64,000 nucleotides of DNA, taken from Aureispira sp050633105 (GTDB lineage: Bacteria; Bacteroidota; Bacteroidia; Chitinophagales; Saprospiraceae). Below are positions 18,339 to 26,226 of the stretch, in pieces. Position numbers and translations under genes: made by a program. How positions within the stretch are numbered: position 1 is the stretch's first letter; every line of letters starts with the position of its first letter. The notes beneath the pieces were generated by a model, which ran no database searches, was not told the origin of the DNA, and saw nothing but the letters and a program-made list of their open reading frames with translations. The stretch lies in the NCBI GenBank assembly GCA_050633105.1, contig JBOEFW010000023.1, positions 62,001-126,000 of the forward strand. The letters run 5' to 3'.

Positions 18339-18887
18339 TTACATAGTTCCTTTGAACCTAGCATTTTCTTCTTCTAATTTCAAAATTTTAGCTTCACTAG
18401 AGGTTTTTAACTCTAATTCATATACGATAATATAATACTTCAAAGAGATGCAATATAAAAAAGAGGAAGCCATTATTATATACTGCAATACATTCAACGT
18501 AAGGAAATCATAACTTAAGTTCTCGATTCCCTCTATAGAAGTGGTAGTTTTTGGGCTAAAATTCAAATTACTGTACAATACACTTGAAATAATCAAAATA
18601 GACATTGGCAAGATAATAATAACAAGCTGAATAATCCCATGTTTTTGTTTCTTACACATTGCATAATCAACAAGAACCGCTCCTACCAAAGAAACACTCA
18701 TGAATAATAAAATTCCTTGTTCCAATATTAATTGGCCATTTACTACTATATCTGTATCTAAGCATGACATCAGAAATGTTATTGCCAATACTAAACCACC
18801 AAATAATGAATTTGAAACGAACCATGCAAAAGATTCTTTGAATGCATTACCCTTTGAATAATTATCTATAGTAACAGATGATTTCAT
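18339..18887 (-). CDS. Four-span membrane protein, lysogeny region
   Basis: 182 residues with four hydrophobic segments (about 20-42, 54-76, 84-106, 132-154) and a short coiled-coil tail (ILKLEEENARFKG). The family is not recognised. It is paired with the small membrane protein at 18042. The 268-nt gap to the repressors upstream is AT-rich with no gene. A role in lysogenic conversion or superinfection exclusion is a positional guess. Confidence 0.55.
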   Translation of the reverse strand: MKSSVTIDNYSKGNAFKESFAWFVSNSLFGGLVLAITFLMSCLDTDIVVNGQLILEQGILLFMSVSLVGAVLVDYAMCKKQKHGIIQLVIIILPMSILIISSVLYSNLNFSPKTTTSIEGIENLSYDFLTLNVLQYIIMASSFLYCISLKYYIIVYELELKTSSEAKILKLEEENARFKGTM

Positions 18888-19155
18888 TAAAAATTGAATT
18901 TGTTGAATGTTTTATATTTCACAATAAACAAATAAAATTCTTCTTTACCTAAAATACAAAAAAAAAACCTGAATTGCAACTTCAAGATGTTAATCTAATT
19001 TTAACCTATTTCTCTAACTTCATCTTAAATAGCTTAATACACACAAATAACAGATTAAAATCACAAAAATTGTAGCTGTATAAATTCTAGTGTTTTGTAT
19101 CCTAAAAAAAACGCCTATTTATAGGAAAAACATTTAAATATTGAACTAGGTTCCC

Positions 19156-19572
19156 CTACTTCCCCTCCAACAAACTTATAATCTTATCCTTATCCGCCAA
19201 TTGACTCTCTAACGTCGCAATCCTCTTCTCCAAGTGAGCAACATTCTTAGAGGATGTGTTCAACTCATTAGATATACCCGTGTTATTGTTCCCGCCAAAT
19301 TGGTTAGTCAAGTTCCCTTGGTTTATTATTTTTCCTTCATAATCTTGGCGCATCATTGGTCCTTCTCCAAGAATTAACCAATGCAAATTTACCCCATCCT
19401 CTGCTAATGGTTTACAAACTTTCCAACCAGGTTTAGAACGTCCACTAATTACATTATTTAATGTTGTATTAGGTACTCCCAATTCTCTTGCTATTTGAGA
19501 AACATTTTTTTCTTTATGGTCTAAATAAGCTTTAAGCCTTTTATTCACAGACATTTCATTTTTTTTGAACAT
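19156..19572 (-). CDS. CI-like phage repressor, XRE/HTH, copy B
   Basis: 138 residues. A helix-turn-helix at about 12-60 (KNVSQIARELGVPNTTLNNVISGRSKPGW) is followed by the HWLILGEGPM segment typical of the Bacteroidota phage CI-type repressors. The tail has NLTNQFGGNNNT and a leucine-zipper-like coiled coil (LEKRIATLESQLADKDKIISLLEGK, partly quoted). The last about 60 residues are almost identical to copy A, while the DNA-binding halves have diverged. It starts 4 nt after copy A ends, so the two are co-expressed and could form heterodimers. Confidence 0.8.
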   Translation of the reverse strand: MFKKNEMSVNKRLKAYLDHKEKNVSQIARELGVPNTTLNNVISGRSKPGWKVCKPLAEDGVNLHWLILGEGPMMRQDYEGKIINQGNLTNQFGGNNNTGISNELNTSSKNVAHLEKRIATLESQLADKDKIISLLEGK

Positions 19573-19576
19573 CCCC

Positions 19577-19972
19577 CTACTTCCCTTCCAACAAACTTAT
19601 AATCTTATCCTTATCCGCCAATTGACTCTCTAAAGTCTGGATTCTCTTCTCCAAATGAGCAAAATTCTTAGAGGATGTATTCAACCCATTAGAAATACTC
19701 GCGTTATTGTTCCCGCCAAATTGGTTCGTTAGATTCCCTTGATTTATTATTTTTTCGGTATCTCCCTCAAACATTTCTCCTTTTCCTGTCAATAACCAAT
19801 TAATGTTCGTCCCCATTCTCGCTAATGGTTCAAGGACTATATAACTAGGCATAGAATTACCTAAAACTATATTATTTAAGGTTTTTGGGTTTATTCCTAA
19901 TTCTTTTGCCAATTTCGTTTGGCTTTTTTTTGTCCTTTTTATCAGTAACCTAAATCGCTCTTTTACAGACAT
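19577..19972 (-). CDS. CI-like phage repressor, XRE/HTH, copy A
   Basis: 131 residues. The HTH spans about 15-62 (KSQTKLAKELGINPKTLNNIVLGNSMP), then NWLLTGKGEMFEG and the same NLTNQFGGNN linker and coiled coil as copy B. It lies directly next to the divergent regulatory region at 19973-20100, where AATACT half-sites occur, and probably binds there to keep the rightward operon silent. No protease domain is present, so it is not a LexA-type self-cleaving repressor; induction must work in another way. Confidence 0.85.
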   Translation of the reverse strand: MSVKERFRLLIKRTKKSQTKLAKELGINPKTLNNIVLGNSMPSYIVLEPLARMGTNINWLLTGKGEMFEGDTEKIINQGNLTNQFGGNNNASISNGLNTSSKNFAHLEKRIQTLESQLADKDKIISLLEGK

Positions 19973-20025
19973 TTATGATGTTTTAAAGATATTATATACT
20001 CACTCGGATTTAAAAAATCCTTTAA

Positions 20026-20074
20026 AATACTTGCTTTCGAGTATTAAAATACTTTACTTTGTACTATCAGTATT
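20026..20074. promoter_or_regulatory. Putative repressor operators (AATACT palindromes)
   Basis: Two inverted pairs: AATACT-N8-AGTATT at 20026-20045 and AATACT-N15-AGTATT at 20048-20074, centred between the leftward repressors and the rightward early operon. They are the only dyads in the divergent interval 19973-20180, which fits repressor binding. A related sequence (GTATTTAC/GTAAATAC) lies in the hairpin before the gene at 22321. Confidence 0.5.
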
Positions 20075-20314
20075 GGGAAACACTCCAAAGAGAAGCATCA
20101 AACACTCTACAAAGAGTTATCCAAACTCTTTAAGGATTGTTTAACAACACTAAAAAAAGCTAAAATAACATTTTCTGGCAAATGGACAGGAATAAAAGGT
20201 TTGAAAAAAGGTGTGTTGGAGGAGGAGGCAACCATTTAAGGTTATCTTATTTAGTTGTTCTTCCTCTTTTTACGCTTTTAATAAGAGGTAGTGGGTAATT
20301 CGGGAATTACCTTT

Positions 20315-20357
20315 AGAGGGGGTGGATTAGGGGTAAAACACCTCCTCCTTTTTTTGA
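20315..20357 (+). terminator. Hairpin with T run before tRNA-Met
   Basis: GAGGGGGTG paired with CACCTCCTC, followed by T8. It is just upstream of the tRNA, so it could attenuate the early rightward transcript. Just before it, GGTAATTC/GAATTACC forms another dyad at about 20295-20312. A 38-codon frame at 20182-20298 exists but has no support as a gene. Confidence 0.55.
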
Positions 20358-20367
20358 AAAACAATAG

Positions 20368-20444
20368 TGCAGAGTGGAGCAGTTGGTTAGCTCGGAGGTC
20401 TCATAATCCTCAGGTCACAGGTTCGAGTCCTGTCTCTGCTTCCA
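20368..20444 (+). tRNA. tRNA-Met (anticodon CAT), phage-encoded
   Basis: 77 nt: acceptor TGCAGAG/CTCTGCT, D arm GGAGCAGTTGGTTAGCTC, anticodon loop CTCATAA, T arm ACAGG-TTCGAGT-CCTGT. The CCA is encoded in DNA (20442-20444), unlike the host tRNA-Arg in this window, a mark of foreign origin. The first acceptor pair is a U-U mismatch, as initiator tRNAs have a mismatch at 1-72; the closing pair of the anticodon stem is also U-U. It could be an initiator-like tRNA-Met or a tRNA-Ile with modified CAU. Confidence 0.85.
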
Positions 20445-20454
20445 TTTAAGAAGC

Positions 20455-20845
20455 TTATTATAGGTCAAGTTGAGTGTTTCTAGCTAAGCACAGAGTAGGA
20501 GCCGATCAAAAGGGTTGGCTCTACTCTATTCTTGACCAAAACAAGAATCATCGTTTGCAGTAATGAATGCTGTATTCTCTAGGGAATACCAATTGCTGAA
20601 GGTATTTGGGTGGGGCTCCTTCTAATAGAACCACCTTTTTAAGCTATACAACCTGTGGCAGGAGCGGTTCGCAATTATCCTCCTTTAATACACGCCACCA
20701 ACAAGGGTTGAGTGATCCTCACTACACCAATCATAAATTGCGATTCTTTATAATGCCTGAGCTGCGTCTGGTCATGGGATGCTGGACGTGGCTCTTTTTA
20801 GAAGACATATAGGCTAGCATTTTTAGCCTTTTAGAGATAAGCGTT
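20455..20845 (+). ncRNA. Candidate structured RNA downstream of tRNA-Met
   Basis: No credible protein gene fills this 390-nt interval. It shows nested complementarity: GGTCAAG 20463-20469 with CTTGACC 20531-20537 encloses AGAGTA-G-GAGCC 20492-20503 with GGCTC-TACTCT 20517-20527. Further on, CGCAATTA pairs with TAAATTGCG across about 80 nt. The interval ends in a GGCTA...TAGCC hairpin with T tracts near 20812-20840. It may be a phage non-coding RNA co-transcribed with the tRNA. The fold is read by eye only. Confidence 0.35.
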
Positions 20846-20948
20846 TCCCTTTCCTAGTATGGAATTAGGTTTAGTTGTCCGCCCCTACTTACACGTCCTT
20901 ATAGTGAGTGGGGGGCGGCTGGGAGCTGCTATAATAATACAATTGGAT

Positions 20949-21269
20949 ATGATAGATAATGCCTTTAGGGAAAGGCTCAAGCAAATGATGACGGCTCATG
21001 AGATGGAAAATGAGTTTCCTCAATGCATGGGCTGGACAACCAACGGACAGCTTAGAAGTCAAAAAATGACTTGGGCACTTAAAAGCCCTAGAAAATGGGA
21101 CCTTAAGCAAGTCCGAGCCATTTGTAGGTTTTTTAATGAGAAGGGGCTGGATGGCCCTGTAGAGGTGATGGCCTTGGTTCAAGAATTTGATCTAGGCCGC
21201 GATGGCCTAACTTGGGCAGAAGGTCTAAAATTTGAACGAGAAGTAGCCATTTCTAATGGCGATTATTAA
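20949..21269 (+). CDS. Small early protein of unknown function
   Basis: 106 residues from the ATG at 20949, where MIDNAFRERLKQMM starts; the longer frame from 20859 is not coding-like, and a TATAATAATAC stretch lies just upstream. It contains WTTNGQLRSQKMTWALKSP and KWDLKQVRAICRFF, which read like a divergent DNA-binding helix-turn-helix. It is the first protein gene of the rightward operon, so a Cro-like or early regulator is conceivable. Family not recognised. Confidence 0.55.
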   Translation: MIDNAFRERLKQMMTAHEMENEFPQCMGWTTNGQLRSQKMTWALKSPRKWDLKQVRAICRFFNEKGLDGPVEVMALVQEFDLGRDGLTWAEGLKFEREVAISNGDY

Positions 21270-21292
21270 ATAACAAAACCTAATACAAGCTT

Positions 21293-21910
21293 ATGAGTAT
21301 AGCAGTCACCTTTTGGGATGTCTCCCAATTGAATGAAACAGAATTACAAGTCTTAGATGTCGCTAAAAATAGATTTAGCTCGCTCACGATTGAAGAAATG
21401 GAAGGGCACTATCGCCCCGCACATCAACAGGTCATTGATCAATGGACAGAAGAAAAACGCGTAGTCATTCAGGAGGGAAAACTGAAACTATCCCCTGCTG
21501 TTGTTCCTTATGATTTTTCAGATCGAACAGATAATAAGGACGTAACAAAGTATCTACAAGAACATGAAATAGCCCTTACAAAAGAGCGCTTTGAAGAGTA
21601 TCTCCCATCCGTTGCCTTGAAGGGGTTTTATCCCACCTTACTAAAGCATGGTATCTTATCAAAAGGAGCTTTATCTCCTTCTATCCTTTGTAGTATGGGG
21701 AGTTTACTAGAAGAAATTAGAAACGACTGTTTAGGTCGTTCTAATCGAAAAGGAGTTACACAGTACCACCAAAGATGTGATTTTACACTCTGGTTAATGC
21801 TAGAACTTCAACTCATCAAAAAGGCCTATTCCCACTTCGATGAGCATGATTATTATGAAGTAGACGAATATCTTTTTCGTCAGAAAAAGGAAGCGTTAGA
21901 AGCTCCATAA
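21293..21910 (+). CDS. Unknown early protein
   Basis: 205 residues, soluble, with a charged N-terminal half and a helical C-terminal half (FTLWLMLELQLIKKAYSHFDEHDYYEVDEYLF). It starts 23 nt after the previous gene and is followed by a 410-nt structured gap. No motif recognised. Its position before the replication-type gene suggests an early replication or regulation role. Confidence 0.6.
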   Translation: MSIAVTFWDVSQLNETELQVLDVAKNRFSSLTIEEMEGHYRPAHQQVIDQWTEEKRVVIQEGKLKLSPAVVPYDFSDRTDNKDVTKYLQEHEIALTKERFEEYLPSVALKGFYPTLLKHGILSKGALSPSILCSMGSLLEEIRNDCLGRSNRKGVTQYHQRCDFTLWLMLELQLIKKAYSHFDEHDYYEVDEYLFRQKKEALEAP

Positions 21911-22126
21911 GAGCCCTATACAACGCGATTTATCAAGACAATTATTATTTCACAAAGCAGAACAAAAAAGCCACGGAGACACACCACAGGGAATGCAGCA
22001 CCCTACCCGCTTTTAGTTATAAAAAATACAGCTTACACTCCATAAAAACATTGCCTAGCTTGTAAAAGACACAGGTACTAACCTTCATTTATTTTTCATC
22101 TGGTATTGGACAACCAACAAAAATAG

Positions 22127-22306
22127 GTTAGTGAGAGGGTTCATCTCCTCTATAGGCACAAAGGTAGCAAGTCCCTTCCAGGGCTTCAATCAGGAGGTTA
22201 GTAACACACCTCCTTTAAGCTCAAGTTACTACTCTTTTCACATTGCTTTATTCCTACATTGAGGAGTTAGAGTATTTACTTTCTAGTAAATACTCTTAGC
22301 CCCTCC
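22127..22306 (+). promoter_or_regulatory. Leader with several hairpins before the replication-type gene
   Basis: The stretch 21911-22320 has no gene. Its right part contains GAGAGG/CTCCTCT, AAGTCCC/GGGCTT and AGGAGGT/ACCTCCT stems. The last is a strong dyad, AGAGTATTTACT 22269-22280 with AGTAAATACTCT 22285-22296 (12 of 12 pairs, 4-nt loop), framed by GAGGAG/CCCCTC. The last dyad ends 24 nt before the ATG. This could be a regulatory leader, an operator (it contains an AATACT-like half-site), or the replication origin next to its initiator. Confidence 0.45.
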
Positions 22307-22320
22307 TATCCCACTCTACT

Positions 22321-23781
22321 ATGGCAAGAAGCGCCGCTATACCTATACCCATCCATCAACATTTCTTTCAGCAATTTGATCATGCCAGAACCAAGCGCAA
22401 TGGTTTTGATTTACTGGATGCCGATCAAGCCAAACATAAAGCCAAAGGCAAGCGTGGCGGCATTACAGAGGTTACCAAGTCCCTCTTTAATGTCTTGGTC
22501 TCTAAGATACTTCCAGCCTCAATGGAAGACATCGCCCGCAACCAGCCCAAAGAATGGCAAAAATGCCAGGAGAGGAATGAGTATTATTTGTTTACCACCA
22601 TTCCTACTATTATCAAAGTCTTAAGTGGTGGCAAGAAGCACTTAGAGCGCGATCCAAAGACGATTTACAGTAATATTCTGAAGCTATTAAAGGCAGGGGT
22701 CTTGACCCAAAAAATAAACCATGTTCGTACAGGTTGGCGCAATCCCCTACCCAGTGAAGCCAAAGCGGGTGGCCGTGGAAAAATCAAGTTGGTGTTCAAA
22801 CAAGGACTTGTCCACATTCGCGGCGGACACGCGGCTCCAAGTGACCACTCCTCCCCCTCTTTTTTTGCTGCTTCAAAGGAAACTCTCCCGCAATATGAAC
22901 TACTACGTAGTTCTATATCTATAGAGAATAAAGAACCTGTACTAATAACTAATACTCCTTTGGATGTGGATAAAGCGGCTTTGCCTAACGGCAAGACAGA
23001 TATCCATATGGAAAATAAGGGACAAGGCAGCAAGTCCATCCCTAGGAAAGCGCCAAACATTTCGCCCGAAAAATTATCGCCCTCGGCTCTTATTGCGCGC
23101 TGGAAAGCTGGAAAAGTAGTGCCCACACAAGAAAAAGTAGCGCAATACCTACAACAGTTGTTGTTTCAAGAATGGTATAACCAACAAACATTCAACGAGT
23201 TGACTCAAAAGAGTATTTTAAAAGGATTGTTGATTCATTTCAAAACGGCGCAAACAGCCGTTGAAAACTACAGAAGTGCCCAAATCAGCGCCTACCAAAC
23301 CAATACCCCCTATCTACAATCCAAACGCAAAGAGCGCTTACTGTACAAGTTCAAAGCGAGCTTGCCCACCATGGAGGAAGCCATCATTGAGATCCTAGCT
23401 CATGCCATCACCAAACATAAAAACTACACCAGTAGAAAGGAATATGGAATTGGCTACCCCACTCAAGCTATTGGCTCCAAGGGCTTCCAACACGCTGTTC
23501 AGTTCTCTATTGATGATTGGACGCGTATTCAAGCGCAGTTTTTTGATAAGAACGAAAAAGCCAGAGTTTGGGCCAAAGCAACCCAGCTCATCAATACCTC
23601 CTATTCCAAAAGAGTTTTAGAAGCCATTAAAGATGGCCCTAAAGCCGCCCAAGCCACCGCTACCCACATTTTAAGCCGTTGGTTGGTGGAATTGGACAAT
23701 GAGCCGCATTTAACGCCTGAGAAGAGCCAAGAGCTCAAAACATTATTTATTAATCGCATCAAATCCTTAAAAAATGCCTAG
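22321..23781 (+). CDS. Putative replication initiator (winged-helix type)
   Basis: 486 residues. The N-terminal 170 residues contain a basic region and ERDPKTIYSNILKLLKAGVLTQKI, a winged-helix-like recognition segment seen in initiator-type proteins of Bacteroidota elements. A low-complexity linker (about 180-260) leads to a helical C-terminal domain (260-486). It comes after a gene-free structured stretch and before the TopoVI-A-like gene, and the element encodes no polymerase, so a theta-type initiator that recruits host enzymes and DnaB is a fair inference. The next gene overlaps it by 8 nt. Confidence 0.45.
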   Translation: MARSAAIPIPIHQHFFQQFDHARTKRNGFDLLDADQAKHKAKGKRGGITEVTKSLFNVLVSKILPASMEDIARNQPKEWQKCQERNEYYLFTTIPTIIKVLSGGKKHLERDPKTIYSNILKLLKAGVLTQKINHVRTGWRNPLPSEAKAGGRGKIKLVFKQGLVHIRGGHAAPSDHSSPSFFAASKETLPQYELLRSSISIENKEPVLITNTPLDVDKAALPNGKTDIHMENKGQGSKSIPRKAPNISPEKLSPSALIARWKAGKVVPTQEKVAQYLQQLLFQEWYNQQTFNELTQKSILKGLLIHFKTAQTAVENYRSAQISAYQTNTPYLQSKRKERLLYKFKASLPTMEEAIIEILAHAITKHKNYTSRKEYGIGYPTQAIGSKGFQHAVQFSIDDWTRIQAQFFDKNEKARVWAKATQLINTSYSKRVLEAIKDGPKAAQATATHILSRWLVELDNEPHLTPEKSQELKTLFINRIKSLKNA

Positions 23782-24286
23782 TCACGAAACAGAGAATCTT
23801 GTCCGTTTAATCGTCCGTTTCACCCACAGCAGAGACGGCAGCCCTTACGCTCAATTAAAAGATGGGGTGTACAAGAAACTTAGCCCGCAACGCCTCAACA
23901 ATTTAGAACATCACTTAAGCAAGTTCCGCTCCCATTGGCACCACGGCTTTGTTGTTCCCGCTGGAGGTAGTTTGTTGAAGCTTTGGTATTATCATCCTGA
24001 TAGAATCGTCAACCGATTACCAGAACGTTTATCCCTTGAGGAATACATCAAGACGCTTGCAGAGCAGGGCCAAATCAAAGGCAATTATTCCCTATGGTTG
24101 GTACCTACCACAACTTACAAACTCAATACGAATAAGAATAGATTCCCTACTGTAGCCATCAATCATTTAGAGGAGCTGCCGACTTATTTCAACCAAGATG
24201 TTCTAAGAATTGATGTCTATCAAAATAGAGTTAAGGTTGGCGTTTATGATCGAAAAGGCTACAAAACTCTTACTCCATCTCTTTAA
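23774..24286 (+). CDS. Unknown protein translated with the initiator-type gene
   Basis: 170 residues, basic and beta-rich in appearance (LVRLIVRFTHSRDGSPYAQL; LRIDVYQNRVKVGVYDRKGY). Start overlaps the previous stop by 8 nt. No known family. A DNA-binding accessory of replication is possible from position only. Confidence 0.6.
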   Translation: MPSHETENLVRLIVRFTHSRDGSPYAQLKDGVYKKLSPQRLNNLEHHLSKFRSHWHHGFVVPAGGSLLKLWYYHPDRIVNRLPERLSLEEYIKTLAEQGQIKGNYSLWLVPTTTYKLNTNKNRFPTVAINHLEELPTYFNQDVLRIDVYQNRVKVGVYDRKGYKTLTPSL

Positions 24287-24296
24287 TTATTAAGCC

Positions 24297-24539
24297 ATGC
24301 CATCAACAAAAAATAACATTCCGCTTATACTTCTAATCCCTACCACCCTATTCTTAATCGTAGCCTATACCAGTGCCTTTATTGGTGCGGCTGTAGGTCG
24401 GTTGTTAGCCAAAGGTATTGGCCTGATGCCTTTACAAAGAACCTTTGCTGCTCTGCGCAATACGAGCAGAAGAGAATTGAAATTTATTGTGGTTAGAATC
24501 ATTTCAACTAAAAACCCTCATAAATCAGACAGAGCATGA
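24297..24539 (+). CDS. Small single-span membrane protein
   Basis: 80 residues with one hydrophobic segment at about 9-33 (ILLIPTTLFLIVAYTSAFIG) and a basic C-terminal tail. Its stop overlaps the start of the next gene (ATGA). It is the first of the many one-span membrane proteins of this element. Confidence 0.6.
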   Translation: MPSTKNNIPLILLIPTTLFLIVAYTSAFIGAAVGRLLAKGIGLMPLQRTFAALRNTSRRELKFIVVRIISTKNPHKSDRA

Positions 24540-25408
24540 AAGATGTTTTTAACAGAAAGTGGATTATAGAACAATCCTTAGAAGTTCTTCCAAACTATGA
24601 TTATGGCGTTTTAACCCTTCGTGGACTCTTTTACCAGTTAGTCGCTCGTGGAATGACCAATTCTCAAAGGCATTATAAACGAGTTGGAGCAGCCATGACC
24701 GCTGCTCGTCGTAATGGTTTGGTGAGCTTTGATGCCTTTAGCGACCATGACCGTGAAATGTTGGGTAGGACTATGGGCTATACCACAGAAGTAGAATCGG
24801 CGGTAGACCATGCTAAAGATCAAATTGAAGCTTGGTTTAATTATTACACCAAAAACCGTTGGGAAAACCAACCTTATCATCCTGAAATATGGATTGAAAA
24901 GAAAGCCTTACAAGGTGTTTTCCGTCCCATTACGATGGAATATGATGTAGCCTTAGCAGCCTGTAAAGGCTATCCTTCCTTAACCTTTCTCAATGAAGCC
25001 GCTCAACGCTTTCAAGAGGTCATCGACAAAGGCGCTATTCCTTTGATACTTTACTTTGGTGATTACGATGCTACAGGAGAAGACATTCCAAGAAGTATTG
25101 CTGCTAATCTAAAGGAAGATTTTGGAATCAATATAGAGATGGCTCGTATTGGCTTACACTTAGAACAAGTCCTTCAATTAAACCTCCCTCCTGCTCCCAC
25201 TAAAACTAGTGATAGCCGTGCTAAAAATTGGGAAGGAATTGGCCAAGTAGAGCTGGATGCCGTAAATCCTAATACCATACAGCAATGGGCTCGTGATGCG
25301 ATAGAAGATTACTTTGATCAAGACTTATATGATGAGCTAAAGGAACAAGAGGTGGAAGAACGCCAACAATATAAGAGACAACTCCAAGAACATTTTAATA
25401 GGCAGTAG
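24536..25408 (+). CDS. Spo11/TopoVI-A-like protein (Mini-A-like), winged helix plus TOPRIM
   Basis: 290 residues. The N-terminal winged helix has TLRGLFYQLVARG with Tyr33 in the place of the DNA-cleaving Tyr of type IIB topoisomerase A subunits. The TOPRIM part has Glu121 in WIEKKALQGVF and the Asp pair 176/178 in LYFGDYDATGEDIPRSI, the Mg-binding set of that fold. It lacks the length of a full TopoVI-A. Such B-less A-like proteins are known from mobile elements under the name Mini-A. It may nick or resolve DNA during replication or maturation. Catalytic activity is inferred from motif retention only. Confidence 0.7.
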   Translation: MKDVFNRKWIIEQSLEVLPNYDYGVLTLRGLFYQLVARGMTNSQRHYKRVGAAMTAARRNGLVSFDAFSDHDREMLGRTMGYTTEVESAVDHAKDQIEAWFNYYTKNRWENQPYHPEIWIEKKALQGVFRPITMEYDVALAACKGYPSLTFLNEAAQRFQEVIDKGAIPLILYFGDYDATGEDIPRSIAANLKEDFGINIEMARIGLHLEQVLQLNLPPAPTKTSDSRAKNWEGIGQVELDAVNPNTIQQWARDAIEDYFDQDLYDELKEQEVEERQQYKRQLQEHFNRQ

Positions 25409-25463
25409 AACGAAACAAGAGGCAACGAAAGAAGCTCTGTAAACATTTTAAATCAAAACAGCA

Positions 25464-25691
25464 ATGGCAAATAAGATGAAGACAACTAGAGAAAAACTAG
25501 AAGCAGAACTTCAGAAAGTTGATAAACTCCATAAACAGCGAAAGGCTTATTATGAAGAACAGCCTATTTACTGGAAAGATACCGAAGATGGAGGACTTTA
25601 TTTAGAACAAACTGAAAAGCTAGATGAAGCTTATGCAGACTTAGAAGGGGTAATAATCACTCTAAACGAATTTTTAGCCTTTGATTACTAG
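25464..25691 (+). CDS. Small acidic helical protein
   Basis: 75 residues, charged and likely two helices (TREKLEAELQKVDKLHKQRK then YLEQTEKLDEAYADLEGVI). No family recognised. It is 55 nt after the TopoVI-A-like gene and on the same transcript. Confidence 0.5.
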   Translation: MANKMKTTREKLEAELQKVDKLHKQRKAYYEEQPIYWKDTEDGGLYLEQTEKLDEAYADLEGVIITLNEFLAFDY

Positions 25692-25753
25692 GTGGCCACT
25701 CTCCTATTTCTAGTTAGAAGAAATAATAATTAACAATCAATACTACTTATCCA

Positions 25754-26173
25754 ATGGAAGTGATCTTCTTTTTTGCGGCTGTCCTTGTAGGTGCCTTTGC
25801 TCGGTTCATCATAGAAAGACAACTTGAAAAAATTAAGCAACGCTATTTAAACAAATTGAAACAAGAACATCTGAATCAATTTAAATGGAAAATGGCACCA
25901 GTATTTTTTTTAGAAGAAGAGGAGCAGCTTGCTTTTGTTTGCTTAGAAGGTTGTGCTGCAACAGGAATAGGTCGTTTTGCGATCCCTGTTCGTAGTACAG
26001 ACCCTAATACTCCTGTTCATTTAACTACACTACAAATCAAACAGTTTGACGGCCTTTATAAATGCTTTTGCAATGCAACCTTATCCAAAGAAGAAATAAC
26101 CATTGAGATCCACAGGATACTACTGGGATTAAATGAAGAAGCTGTACAGAACTTCAAGAGGTATTTCCTCTAA
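25754..26173 (+). CDS. Membrane-anchored unknown protein
   Basis: 139 residues: an N-terminal span (2-18, EVIFFFAAVLVGAFARF), a basic helix (about 20-45) and a globular domain with CLEGCAATGIGRF. No motif recognised. It is one of the set of N-anchored proteins of the rightward operon. Confidence 0.55.
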   Translation: MEVIFFFAAVLVGAFARFIIERQLEKIKQRYLNKLKQEHLNQFKWKMAPVFFLEEEEQLAFVCLEGCAATGIGRFAIPVRSTDPNTPVHLTTLQIKQFDGLYKCFCNATLSKEEITIEIHRILLGLNEEAVQNFKRYFL

Positions 26174-26226
26174 TCAAAAATACCTACGTGACAAAAAACA
26201 TTTAAGACAAAAACAAAGACAGACAG

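Noticed and set aside
20182..20298. 38-codon frame with Gly-rich peptide before the tRNA
   Set aside because: Short, low-complexity and overlapping a palindrome; no support as a gene.
20606..20812. 68-codon open frame after tRNA-Met
   Set aside because: No coding-like composition, overlaps strong base-pairing potential, and no start signal; treated as part of a structured RNA.
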